Below, in pieces: positions 34,593 through 41,569 of a stretch of 50,808 nt of DNA. Source of the stretch: an uncultured Clostridia bacterium (GTDB lineage: Bacteria > Bacillota > Clostridia > Lachnospirales > CAMVHY01); NCBI GenBank assembly GCA_947427385.1, contig CANEHT010000007.1, forward strand, positions 1-50,808, read 5' to 3'. The translations under genes and the position numbers were made by a program. The notes beneath the pieces are model-generated. The model was given only the letters and a program-made list of their open reading frames with translations, did not search any database and was not told the DNA's origin. The number at the start of each line of letters is the position of its first letter. Within the stretch, counting starts at the first letter, position 1.

Positions 34593-34850
34593 ATGAATGA
34601 ACGTGAAATGGTTCTCGATGTCCTTAATAATGTTAAGGCCGGTATCGCTAATTACTCTAAAATAATTACTGAGTGCGCCGACCAGCAACTTCGTAAAACT
34701 TTCCAACAAATGCGTGATGGCGATGAAACTTTTCAGTATGAATTATTTAAAATTGCTGATGAAAAAGGTTACTATACTCCTTCACAAAAAGCTAATGAAC
34801 ATGAATGTAAGAATGTAAAAGAATGTTTATGCGGTTGCTTTCCTAATTAA
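34593..34850 (+). CDS. CotF-family spore coat protein
   Basis: 85 residues, helical, with TECADQQLRKTFQQMRDGDE and FKIADEKGYY, typical of CotF-like coat proteins. The tail has four cysteines (ECKNVKECLCGC) that could form disulfides in the coat. ATG at 34593 follows AAGGAGG by eight bases. Its last 24 bp overlap the end of the converging PqqD-like gene. No terminator is seen before 35420, so its transcript may run antisense across that gene and tRNA-Pro. Confidence 0.85.
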   Translation: MNEREMVLDVLNNVKAGIANYSKIITECADQQLRKTFQQMRDGDETFQYELFKIADEKGYYTPSQKANEHECKNVKECLCGCFPN

Positions 34851-35237
34851 TTTCATTAACTTTGCTTTTATTTTAGTTTTTATTGGAGTTTTACGTGTTT
34901 TAAATTTAATTAATCTACAATCAGCAAGTTGATGTAGGAATTCAATAATTTGTTTATAAACGGTTTGATTTTTTTTCGCAAAAAGAGTATTTACGGATTT
35001 ACAGATTTCGTAGACACTTTTTTTACCGTCAATAGATTTCCAAATAGTAGTTTTAAACTCATCGAATTCGATATCAATTTTAGGAGGCATATTTAATAAT
35101 TTATTAATAAGATTATCGATAGGGCTATTACGATAGATAGTTAGAGTTAAATGATTTTTATCTGCCGACTCATGTAGATTATTATTTTTATTTTTCATTG
35201 GTATAATTAATCTCACACTTTTCGTAATTTTAATCAC
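34827..35237 (-). CDS. PqqD-like protein
   Basis: About 136 residues from a GTG at 35237, or 123 from the ATG at 35198. The core LTLTIYRN ... FDEFKTTIWKSIDGKKSVYEI ... IIEFLHQLADCRLI resembles the PqqD family, peptide-binding winged-helix proteins that usually serve radical SAM peptide modification. Stand-alone copies without a peptide or radical SAM enzyme are common in firmicutes and of unknown role; none is seen here. Neither start has a good ribosome site; the GTG keeps residues (SVRLIIP) that I think belong to the family. It starts 19 bp after the 3' end of tRNA-Pro and is probably co-transcribed with it. Confidence 0.65.
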   Translation of the reverse strand: MIKITKSVRLIIPMKNKNNNLHESADKNHLTLTIYRNSPIDNLINKLLNMPPKIDIEFDEFKTTIWKSIDGKKSVYEICKSVNTLFAKKNQTVYKQIIEFLHQLADCRLIKFKTRKTPIKTKIKAKLMKLIRKATA

Positions 35238-35255
35238 CCCATTTATAAATAGAAG

Positions 35256-35329
35256 TCCGAGTGACAGGATTTGAACCTGCAACCTCTAGAACCCCATTCT
35301 AGCGCGCTACCAAGTTACGCTACACTCGG
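35256..35329 (-). tRNA. tRNA-Pro(GGG)
   Basis: 74 nt. Acceptor CCGAGTG/CACTCGG, anticodon stem CTAGA/TCTAG with loop ATGGGGT (anticodon GGG), GGTTCAAAT T-loop, discriminator A. Confidence 0.93.
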
Positions 35330-35347
35330 ATTTTAACTCTTATCTAT

Positions 35348-35376
35348 ATTTTATCATAAAATTTATTTTACCTCAA
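35348..35376 (-). promoter_or_regulatory. Promoter of tRNA-Pro
   Basis: TTGAGG, 17-bp spacer, TAAAAT on the minus strand, about 20 bp upstream of the tRNA. Confidence 0.6.
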
Positions 35377-35419
35377 TACTTTTGCAAAAAAATTTTCATT
35401 ATGAAATTTCTGCAAATAG

Positions 35420-35447
35420 AAAAATCCGTATCTACGGATTTTTTTTT
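35420..35447. terminator. Isolated terminator in a divergent region
   Basis: Stem AAAATCCGTA/TACGGATTTT with a TC loop and a following T9 run on the plus strand. It lies between divergent tRNA-Pro and the gene at 35539, so it may stop read-through from the coat operon. Confidence 0.75.
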
Positions 35448-35473
35448 ATGTTAAATTTCCTATAACAATTATT

Positions 35474-35503
35474 TTGAAAATTATTATTCATATATCTTAT
35501 AAT
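35474..35503 (+). promoter_or_regulatory. Promoter of the gene at 35539
   Basis: TTGAAA, 18-bp spacer, perfect TATAAT; the start codon is 36 bp downstream. Confidence 0.7.
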
Positions 35504-35538
35504 ATAAATAGGATAGAAGTGATAAGGAGGGAATTTTT

Positions 35539-36492
35539 GTGGAGAATGATGAATTTGCTGGACTTGATGTAAGTATTTCTAAGAAAGGAAGAACTACTAC
35601 GATTACTGCAAAAACACCTAAAGGACAAGTTTTTTGTAATGTTTGTTGCGCAATATTTAGTCTTGTTTATTTTGCTTTGTTAGAAGGAAATAAAAATACT
35701 CGGCGTTGTGGTCTAGGCCTCGGTATTGTTGCATTAATTTTAGGTATTTCAGCAGTAGGATTAACTTGTTTATTTTGGCCAAGTATAATTATTGCAATTT
35801 TAGGTACTCTTGCAAGTATTTGCTTTTTAATATTTGGTTTAATATATACAATTTCTTTTGGAAAAGCAGTTGATAAAGATAGAAAAGATGAAGCTTTTGA
35901 AATAATTGCAAAGGCTAAAAAACGAAATAAATCTATGGAAAACGTTATGCCTAAGATTTCAAAAGATTTACTTTTGAGAATCGATATTATAGAAAAATTA
36001 AATGAATTACCTTATAATTCAAAAGAATCTCCAACTATAAATCTTATAAATAAAAATTTAGCATTACAATATACAGGACTTGCAGTTGAAATTCCAGTTA
36101 TAGTTACTTCGGTTACATTACTTACATTAATTTTTGGATTTGATATATTAGTATTGCCAGCTTTGACGGTAATTGCACCGATAGTTGCTCCTGTTACAGC
36201 AATACTTTTAATTCTTTCTGCTGTTAAGATTGACAAAGCCAGAGTAGAAAAAACTTTACTTATGATAAAAGAACTTGCCAAAAAAGGTTTGCCATTAAAA
36301 AATATTGTGAAAGAAATTCCAAAAGATTTGCTAAACCGTGAGGTAATTCAAAATGCTTTGAAAGAATTAAAAATAAGAAACGATAATAATTTTTCTAGTC
36401 ATCCTTATTATGTAAATTTTATTCCTGGACCTGGACAAGTAATTCCACCGGCGCAATATTTTTGGAATAATCAAAATCAACGTGGTTTTTAA
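35539..36492 (+). CDS. Unknown membrane protein with tandem hairpin-helix duplication
   Basis: 317 residues; family not recognised. A polar N-terminus (about 1-30) is followed by hydrophobic hairpin 1 (58-108), helical unit A (118-157), hairpin 2 (180-229) and helical unit B (238-277). The tail is rich in Pro, Gln and Asn (GPGQVIPPAQYF, NQNQRGF). Units A and B align over 40 residues with 13 identities, sharing KDLL-x-R-x-x-I and LxEL, so the protein arose by internal duplication of a hairpin-plus-helix module. GTG start at 35539 after AAGGAGG. Own promoter and own terminator, hence monocistronic. Confidence 0.8.
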   Translation: MENDEFAGLDVSISKKGRTTTITAKTPKGQVFCNVCCAIFSLVYFALLEGNKNTRRCGLGLGIVALILGISAVGLTCLFWPSIIIAILGTLASICFLIFGLIYTISFGKAVDKDRKDEAFEIIAKAKKRNKSMENVMPKISKDLLLRIDIIEKLNELPYNSKESPTINLINKNLALQYTGLAVEIPVIVTSVTLLTLIFGFDILVLPALTVIAPIVAPVTAILLILSAVKIDKARVEKTLLMIKELAKKGLPLKNIVKEIPKDLLNREVIQNALKELKIRNDNNFSSHPYYVNFIPGPGQVIPPAQYFWNNQNQRGF

Positions 36493-36500
36493 TAAATCAT

Positions 36501-36538
36501 AAAAAAGAACTTCACTTATTAATGAAGTTCTTTTTTTT
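36501..36538. terminator. Bidirectional terminator
   Basis: Perfect 14-bp stem AAAAAAGAACTTCA and complement with an 8-nt loop, between convergent 35539-36492 and gpr. Confidence 0.85.
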
Positions 36539-36550
36539 ATGCGAAAAAAA

Positions 36551-37477
36551 TTATTTACATAAAAAATTATCGATATCGTCAAGAGTAATTGATTTATGTA
36601 AAGAAATATTTATCGCGTTAGCTATAATATTTGAAAGACGTTCAATTACTTCGTCAACTTCTTTTGGCGTGACAAACATATTTTCTTCGTACGGATTTAA
36701 AATTTCTGTGATAAGATTATATTTTTCGTCGGAAGATAAATTACTCAGATTTAACATAAAATCATGTTCAAAATTTTTTTCACATGCTTCTATCATTACG
36801 TTTAAAATTTTATCCATTGTATCATTTATAAGCGTTGCTGCATCAATTACTGTTGGAACTCCAATTGAAATTACTTCGCAGCCTAAACTTTCTTTATCCA
36901 ATGTAACTCTTTTATTTCCCATTCCTGCACCCGGAGTTATTCCTGTATCAGCTAATTGAATCGTAGAATTTATACGTGAAGAATTTCTTGCGGCTAATGA
37001 ATCAACAATAATTGTCAAATCAGGTTTAGTTCGCTCGCAAATTCCTTTTACAATTTCAAACGTTTCGATACCGGTAATTCCTAAAACGCCGGGCGATACT
37101 GCACTTACTGTTCGTAAAGTATTTTTCAATTCATTTGCAACAAAATTTTTCATATGCCTGGTAACTAAAACTTTTGAAATAACTTTTGGGCCGAGAGCAT
37201 CAGCAGTGATATTCCAATTACCGAGGCCAACGATTAAAATATTATCGAATTTTTTATCAGCCAAAAGTTTTTTAATACTATCGGCTAAAATTTTTATAGC
37301 TTGGCGGCGGCACTCAACACTATTTTTATTAAGCATAGGAGATTCGATAGTTATATAAGTGCCTTTAGGTTTACCGATTTTTTTCTCACCGTTATCATTT
37401 ATTATTTTTACAGTTGTTACATGAATATTTTTAAAGTCTTCGGTAAAAATTTTTATACCTTTAATTTCTTTATTCAT
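36551..37477 (-). CDS. gpr: GPR spore endopeptidase (germination protease)
   Basis: 308 residues from the ATG at 37477. GPR degrades small acid-soluble spore proteins during germination. Family signatures include ILIVGLGNWNITADALGPK, TRHMKN, PGVLGITGIET, TIIVDSLAAR and ITPGAGMGNKR. However, the family's pro-sequence (pattern IRTDLAIEAHEM), removed when the zymogen is activated, lies just upstream of this ATG in the same frame, yet no ATG, GTG or TTG precedes it there. A good AAGGAG-ATG at 37529 is one base out of frame. The body of the gene is intact; the start is unresolved. Confidence 0.9.
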   Translation of the reverse strand: MNKEIKGIKIFTEDFKNIHVTTVKIINDNGEKKIGKPKGTYITIESPMLNKNSVECRRQAIKILADSIKKLLADKKFDNILIVGLGNWNITADALGPKVISKVLVTRHMKNFVANELKNTLRTVSAVSPGVLGITGIETFEIVKGICERTKPDLTIIVDSLAARNSSRINSTIQLADTGITPGAGMGNKRVTLDKESLGCEVISIGVPTVIDAATLINDTMDKILNVMIEACEKNFEHDFMLNLSNLSSDEKYNLITEILNPYEENMFVTPKEVDEVIERLSNIIANAINISLHKSITLDDIDNFLCK

Positions 37478-37529
37478 TTCATGAGCTTCAATTGCTAAAT
37501 CAGTTCGTATCGATAAAATATTTATCCAT
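37478..37529 (-). other. gpr pro-sequence region out of frame with the best start
   Basis: The ATG at 37529 has a strong AAGGAG. In its frame it gives MDKYFIDTN and a stop. One base over, the DNA reads NILSIRTDLAIEAHEM directly into the gpr frame. Removing one base near 37514 would give MDKYFSIRTDLAIEAHEM, a normal-looking GPR N-terminus. Options are a one-base sequence error, an inactivating indel, an ATT start about ten bases after the ribosome site, or a +1 slip. Confidence 0.75.
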
Positions 37530-37571
37530 CTCCTTTTCTTTTAACTTACCCATTTTTTTTTTTATTATCCA

Positions 37572-37600
37572 TTGATAATATGTAAATTATGTTGTAATAT
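37572..37600 (+). promoter_or_regulatory. Promoter of the CNNM/CorC-type gene
   Basis: TTGATA, 17-bp spacer, TAATAT, with the start codon 27 bp downstream. Confidence 0.6.
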
Positions 37601-37626
37601 AAAGAGTAGAAAAGGGGAGTGGTGGT

Positions 37627-38880
37627 GTGGATTCTGATAGTTATACCAAATTTATTCTCTTATTTATATTTCTATTACTATCTTCATTTTTCTCAGCATC
37701 TGAAACTGCTTTTATCTCACTTAATAAACTTCATTTAAGAAATATGATAGATAATGGAGTAAAAAATGCAGATATGGTAAAAAAAATTTCCGATATCCCT
37801 CAAAAATTATTAAGTACAATTTTAATCGGAAATAATCTCGTAAATATAGGTGCGTCAACTTTAGCTACATCTATTGCAATAAAATTAAGTGGAAATAATG
37901 GAATAGTCTTGATATTATGTACGGCACTTATTACTTTTTTGATATTAATATTCTCTGAGATTACCCCAAAACATTTTGCAAATCAAAATCCTGAGAAGAT
38001 TACTTTAGTAGTAGCAAAACCAATTTCATTTTGTGTATGGTTTTTTACTCCACTTGTTTACATCTTAAATTTAATAACAAATGGTATAATATTTTTACTT
38101 GGTGGGAAATCAGATAATAATCATCCACTAATTACGGAAGCAGATTTAAAAACAATAGTAGATGTAAGTCATGAGGAAGGCGTTTTAGAAGTTGATGAAC
38201 GCGAAATGATTAACAATGTATTTGAATTTGGTTCATCAGATGCAAAAGATGTAATGATTCCACGTACCGATCTTGTCGCAATTAATTTAGATACGCCGTA
38301 TGATGAAATAGTTGAACTTTTTAAGACGGAAGGTTTCTCACGTATTCCGGTTTATCGTGAAACAATAGATGATATCGTAGGGATTTTACATCTTAAAGAT
38401 TTTATGTTTAATACTGATAAAAATAATTTTAAACTTGAAGATTGTTTACGTAAGCCATTTTTTACTTATGAATATAAACCAACACGTGAATTATTTACTA
38501 TTATGCGTGTTAAACGAATCCCTATCGCAATAATTTTAGATGAATACGGTGGGACTGCAGGGATTATTACAATGGAAGATTTAGTTGAGGAAATTGTTGG
38601 AGATATAGCAGATGAGTATGACGAACTTGAACAGTCTATTGAATGTATTAAGGAAAATGAATATGTTGTTGACGGTAGTGTAAAAATTGATGACGTAAAT
38701 GAGGAATTGCATATTAATTTACAGTCGGAAGATTTTGATTCAATTGGCGGTTATTTAATAGGTATGCTTGGCCGTTTCCCAAAACCTAAAGAAATTATTG
38801 AAACCGATGATTTGAAATTTATTATCGAACGTGTAAATAAAAATCGTATTGAAAAAATTCGTATCCTCAAAAAAAATTAA
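37627..38880 (+). CDS. CNNM/CorC-type membrane protein (hemolysin C family)
   Basis: 417 residues. The DUF21/CNNM transmembrane domain (about 1-180; FFSASETAFISLNK, ILIGNNLVNIGAST, SEITPKHFA) precedes a CBS pair (about 200-330; VMIPRTDLVAI, FSRIPVYRE, LDEYGGTAGIITMEDLVEEIVGDI). A CorC_HlyC domain forms the end. Relatives handle Mg2+ or Co2+ transport or resistance; the hemolysin name is historical. GTG start at 37627 after GGGGAG. Monocistronic with a terminator at 38881. Confidence 0.9.
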   Translation: MDSDSYTKFILLFIFLLLSSFFSASETAFISLNKLHLRNMIDNGVKNADMVKKISDIPQKLLSTILIGNNLVNIGASTLATSIAIKLSGNNGIVLILCTALITFLILIFSEITPKHFANQNPEKITLVVAKPISFCVWFFTPLVYILNLITNGIIFLLGGKSDNNHPLITEADLKTIVDVSHEEGVLEVDEREMINNVFEFGSSDAKDVMIPRTDLVAINLDTPYDEIVELFKTEGFSRIPVYRETIDDIVGILHLKDFMFNTDKNNFKLEDCLRKPFFTYEYKPTRELFTIMRVKRIPIAIILDEYGGTAGIITMEDLVEEIVGDIADEYDELEQSIECIKENEYVVDGSVKIDDVNEELHINLQSEDFDSIGGYLIGMLGRFPKPKEIIETDDLKFIIERVNKNRIEKIRILKKN

Positions 38881-38914
38881 AAAAAAGTTCCCTACTTAGT
38901 AGGAAACTTTTTTT
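38881..38914. terminator. Bidirectional terminator
   Basis: Stem AAAAAAGTTCCCTAC/GTAGGAAACTTTTTT with one mismatch, between convergent genes ending at 38880 and 38916. Confidence 0.8.
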
Positions 38915-38915
38915 A

Positions 38916-39692
38916 TTATTCAGGTACTTCATGACTATTTGGTTGATTATCTGGTTGAAGTAATGGTACAGCTAAATTAGGATTATTTTGTGTATGTGGA
39001 TTTTGTTGAGGTATCGGTGGTTGATATGGTGACTGTGGTATTGGCTGTGAATTATCTGTATGCGAATTACTTTCTTCTTCTAATTTTTGTCTTACTGCTT
39101 CTATATGTTTTTGGTAAAATGTGTTTTCAAACCAATTGAGTTTAATACCATGTGAAAGTTTTTCTTCAATAATAAATTTCCTATCATTATGTACAGATTT
39201 TGATGTCCAAGCAGTTGCACCAATACCTAAAGCAGTACAAAAAATTGAAGCTGCTAAATATTGCATACTTACACTAAACGGAATAGCTGCTCCAAAACTA
39301 AATGGTATTAAAGCAATTGATACACCTACTAAAATAATACTAAATACTATCAAAGCAATTTTATTTCTTCTTTCTTTTTTGAGGTTTTTAATCGTTTTTC
39401 CAATATAAGATTTTTTATCATTAAATCCATGAAATTTTGCATACTTCTGTTGTAAGTTTTCAGCGTCATTTAAACAATTTTCTAAATCTCGAATTGTACT
39501 TCCTAATTTGTCAATTGCTCTCTCGCTTTTTATATTTTCTAAATCTTTTCGATTCCAAAAATTAAAAATCATCGTTAAAATCATATAACCTTGCAAGTTT
39601 AACAGATTAGTTTGTATAGAATTTAATCTTGCCTGTTCTTGTCTTAAAAGAAAAATTTCGTAAATTATTTCATTTCTAATTTGTGCTTCCAT
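38916..39692 (-). CDS. Unknown protein with membrane hairpin and Pro/Gln-rich tail
   Basis: 258 residues; family not recognised. An N-terminal coiled-coil-like region (about 1-100) leads to one hydrophobic hairpin at about 110-162 containing PFSFGAAIPFSVS. A charged helix (about 165-205) is followed by a disordered tail of some 50 residues with PQSPYQPPIPQQNPHTQNN and similar sequence. ATG at 39692 after AAGGAGTG. Consensus promoter upstream, terminator downstream, so it stands alone. The same helix-hairpin-polar tail layout is seen in the protein at 9814-11466. Confidence 0.8.
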   Translation of the reverse strand: MEAQIRNEIIYEIFLLRQEQARLNSIQTNLLNLQGYMILTMIFNFWNRKDLENIKSERAIDKLGSTIRDLENCLNDAENLQQKYAKFHGFNDKKSYIGKTIKNLKKERRNKIALIVFSIILVGVSIALIPFSFGAAIPFSVSMQYLAASIFCTALGIGATAWTSKSVHNDRKFIIEEKLSHGIKLNWFENTFYQKHIEAVRQKLEEESNSHTDNSQPIPQSPYQPPIPQQNPHTQNNPNLAVPLLQPDNQPNSHEVPE

Positions 39693-39744
39693 AAAAAAAT
39701 CACACTCCTTTTATAATTTACCGTCGCTCTTCATATATATTTAT

Positions 39745-39773
39745 ATCATACAAATAAATTTTGGAAATGTCAA
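39745..39773 (-). promoter_or_regulatory. Promoter of the gene at 38916-39692
   Basis: Consensus TTGACA, 17-bp spacer, TATGAT on the minus strand. Confidence 0.75.
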
Positions 39774-39810
39774 ATTTGTAACGCTACGTAAAAAAATATT
39801 TTATTGTGAA

Positions 39811-39848
39811 AAAAATCATTTCTCATCTTTCTACGGAATGATTTTATT
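39811..39848. terminator. Isolated terminator-like hairpin in a divergent region
   Basis: Stem AAAATCATT/AATGATTTT with a 16-nt loop and a T-rich 3' side. It lies upstream of the CDF promoter and may insulate it. Confidence 0.5.
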
Positions 39849-39853
39849 TTTTA

Positions 39854-39882
39854 TTGTTGTAATAAAATTTCTTTGTTAAAAT
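39854..39882 (+). promoter_or_regulatory. Promoter of the CDF exporter gene
   Basis: TTGTTG, 17-bp spacer, TAAAAT with TGT directly before the -10 box. Confidence 0.5.
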
Positions 39883-39899
39883 AAATTCGAGGTGATTTT

Positions 39900-40802
39900 A
39901 TGAAAAATGATGCTGAAAAAAATATCGGCATTGCTTTCCTTCTTAATTTCTTCTTCTCAATTTTTGAATTACTTGGTGGCTTTTGGACTAACAGTATCTC
40001 TATTACTTCCGATTCTATTCATGATTTTGGTGACTGTCTCTCAATTTTAATTTCATGGCTACTTGAAAAAAAATCTAATAAAAAACCTAACGCGTTTTAT
40101 ACTTATGGCTATCAAAAATTTTCTGTACTCGGTGCTTTAATTAATTCTGTCGTACTTTTTTCCGGCGCTTCTATTATGTTTGTAAGTGCCGTTACTCGAA
40201 TTTTTAATCCCGAAGAAATTAATTACAATGGCGTTTTAATTTTTGCCATAATTGGTTTGATTGTTAATGGTATTGGCTCGTATAAAACTATTCGTGGTGA
40301 AAAATTAAGTGAAAAAGTTGTTGGCCTACATCTTTTAGAAGATGTTTTAAGTTGGGCAGTTGTTTTAATTGCCGGAATCGTAATGAAAATTTTTGACTTA
40401 CCAATCCTTGACCCTATCCTTTCAATCTTTATTACTTTCTTCATTTTATTTAATGTCATAAGAAATTTGATAAAAGTTTTTGAAATATTTTTGGATAAAT
40501 CAGTTATTAATATTGATGAATTAAAGAAAGATTTACCGCAAGATGAACAAATTTTAGACATACATCATTTACATTGTTGGACGGATGGTGTAAATAATTT
40601 TTTGACTCTCCATTTAGTTGTTAGTGATTCAATTGACAAGGATAATATTATTAGAGTTAAAAAACTTTTACGTGAAAAATTATTTGCTAAAAAAATTAAC
40701 CATATTACTATGGAACTTGAATTTGCTAGTGAAAATTGTAATCAAAATGATTGTGAAAATATAAAAAATGATTATGAAATTTTACATATTCATCATCATT
40801 AA
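39900..40802 (+). CDS. Cation diffusion facilitator (CzcD/ZitB-like metal exporter)
   Basis: 300 residues, six membrane segments and a cytoplasmic C-terminal domain (about 205-285) that usually dimerises and binds metal. The transport site residues are in SDSIHDFGD (HxxxD in segment 2) and HLLEDVLSW (HxxxD in segment 5). The C-terminus ends HIHHH, a likely extra metal site. It should export Zn2+ or a similar divalent ion in exchange for protons. ATG at 39900 with GAGGTG seven bases upstream. It precedes deoC by 69 bp, which has its own promoter. Confidence 0.92.
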   Translation: MKNDAEKNIGIAFLLNFFFSIFELLGGFWTNSISITSDSIHDFGDCLSILISWLLEKKSNKKPNAFYTYGYQKFSVLGALINSVVLFSGASIMFVSAVTRIFNPEEINYNGVLIFAIIGLIVNGIGSYKTIRGEKLSEKVVGLHLLEDVLSWAVVLIAGIVMKIFDLPILDPILSIFITFFILFNVIRNLIKVFEIFLDKSVINIDELKKDLPQDEQILDIHHLHCWTDGVNNFLTLHLVVSDSIDKDNIIRVKKLLREKLFAKKINHITMELEFASENCNQNDCENIKNDYEILHIHHH

Positions 40803-40809
40803 AATAAAT

Positions 40810-40838
40810 TTGTAATTGGTTGATTTTTATGGTAAACT
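40810..40838 (+). promoter_or_regulatory. Promoter of deoC
   Basis: TTGTAA, 17-bp spacer, TAAACT, 33 bp before the GTG. Confidence 0.5.
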
Positions 40839-40871
40839 TATATTAAGAATATCTTTAAGGAGGTGTTGTGA

Positions 40872-41540
40872 GTGGATAATCTTAATCTCGCAAAATATAT
40901 CGATCATACTAACTTAAATCCCTACGCTACCTCTATTGATATTATTAATCTCTGTAATGAAGCTAAAAAATTTAATTTTAAAGCCGTTTGTATTAATCCT
41001 TGTTATGTCCCTTTAGCTAAAAATTGCCTCGAGGATTCTAATATCTTAGTTTGTACTGTAATCGGTTTCCCGCTCGGTGCCAATACTACTAATACAAAAA
41101 TTTTTGAGGCGAAAGATGCTATTGAAAATGGCGCCAACGAATTAGATATGGTTATGAATATTGGTGCCGCTAAGGAAAATAATTGGCTCTTAGTTAAACG
41201 TGATATCGCTGCCGTCGTTAATGCTGTTTCCGGTCGCGCTATCGTTAAAGTTATTTTGGAAACTTGTCTACTTACTAATGATGAAAAAGTTAAGGCTTGT
41301 AATTGTGTAGTTGAGGCTGGCGCTGACTTTATAAAAACTTCGACCGGTTTTAGTACTGCCGGTGCTATTTCTTCCGATATTAAATTAATTCGTAAAACTG
41401 TTGGAAATAAATGCGCTATCAAAGCTTCCGGCGGTATTAAACATCTTGAAGAAGCTATTTTAATGATTGAAGCTGGTGCAAATCGCTTAGGTACAAGTAA
41501 TGGCGCAAGAATTATGCGTGCAGGAAAAATTGAAAGTTAA
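40872..41540 (+). CDS. deoC: Deoxyribose-phosphate aldolase
   Basis: 222-residue TIM barrel that splits 2-deoxyribose 5-phosphate into acetaldehyde and glyceraldehyde 3-phosphate in deoxynucleoside salvage. Motifs: YIDHTNLNPYAT, ELDMVMNIGA, VKVILETCLL (second lysine), DFIKTSTGFS with the Schiff-base Lys, and IKASGGIK. GTG start at 40872 with AGGAGGTG. The unknown gene at 41570 follows by 29 bp with no terminator, so it is probably transcribed with deoC. Confidence 0.96.
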   Translation: MDNLNLAKYIDHTNLNPYATSIDIINLCNEAKKFNFKAVCINPCYVPLAKNCLEDSNILVCTVIGFPLGANTTNTKIFEAKDAIENGANELDMVMNIGAAKENNWLLVKRDIAAVVNAVSGRAIVKVILETCLLTNDEKVKACNCVVEAGADFIKTSTGFSTAGAISSDIKLIRKTVGNKCAIKASGGIKHLEEAILMIEAGANRLGTSNGARIMRAGKIES

Positions 41541-41569
41541 ATTATAAAAATTTTAAGGAGGGAATAATT

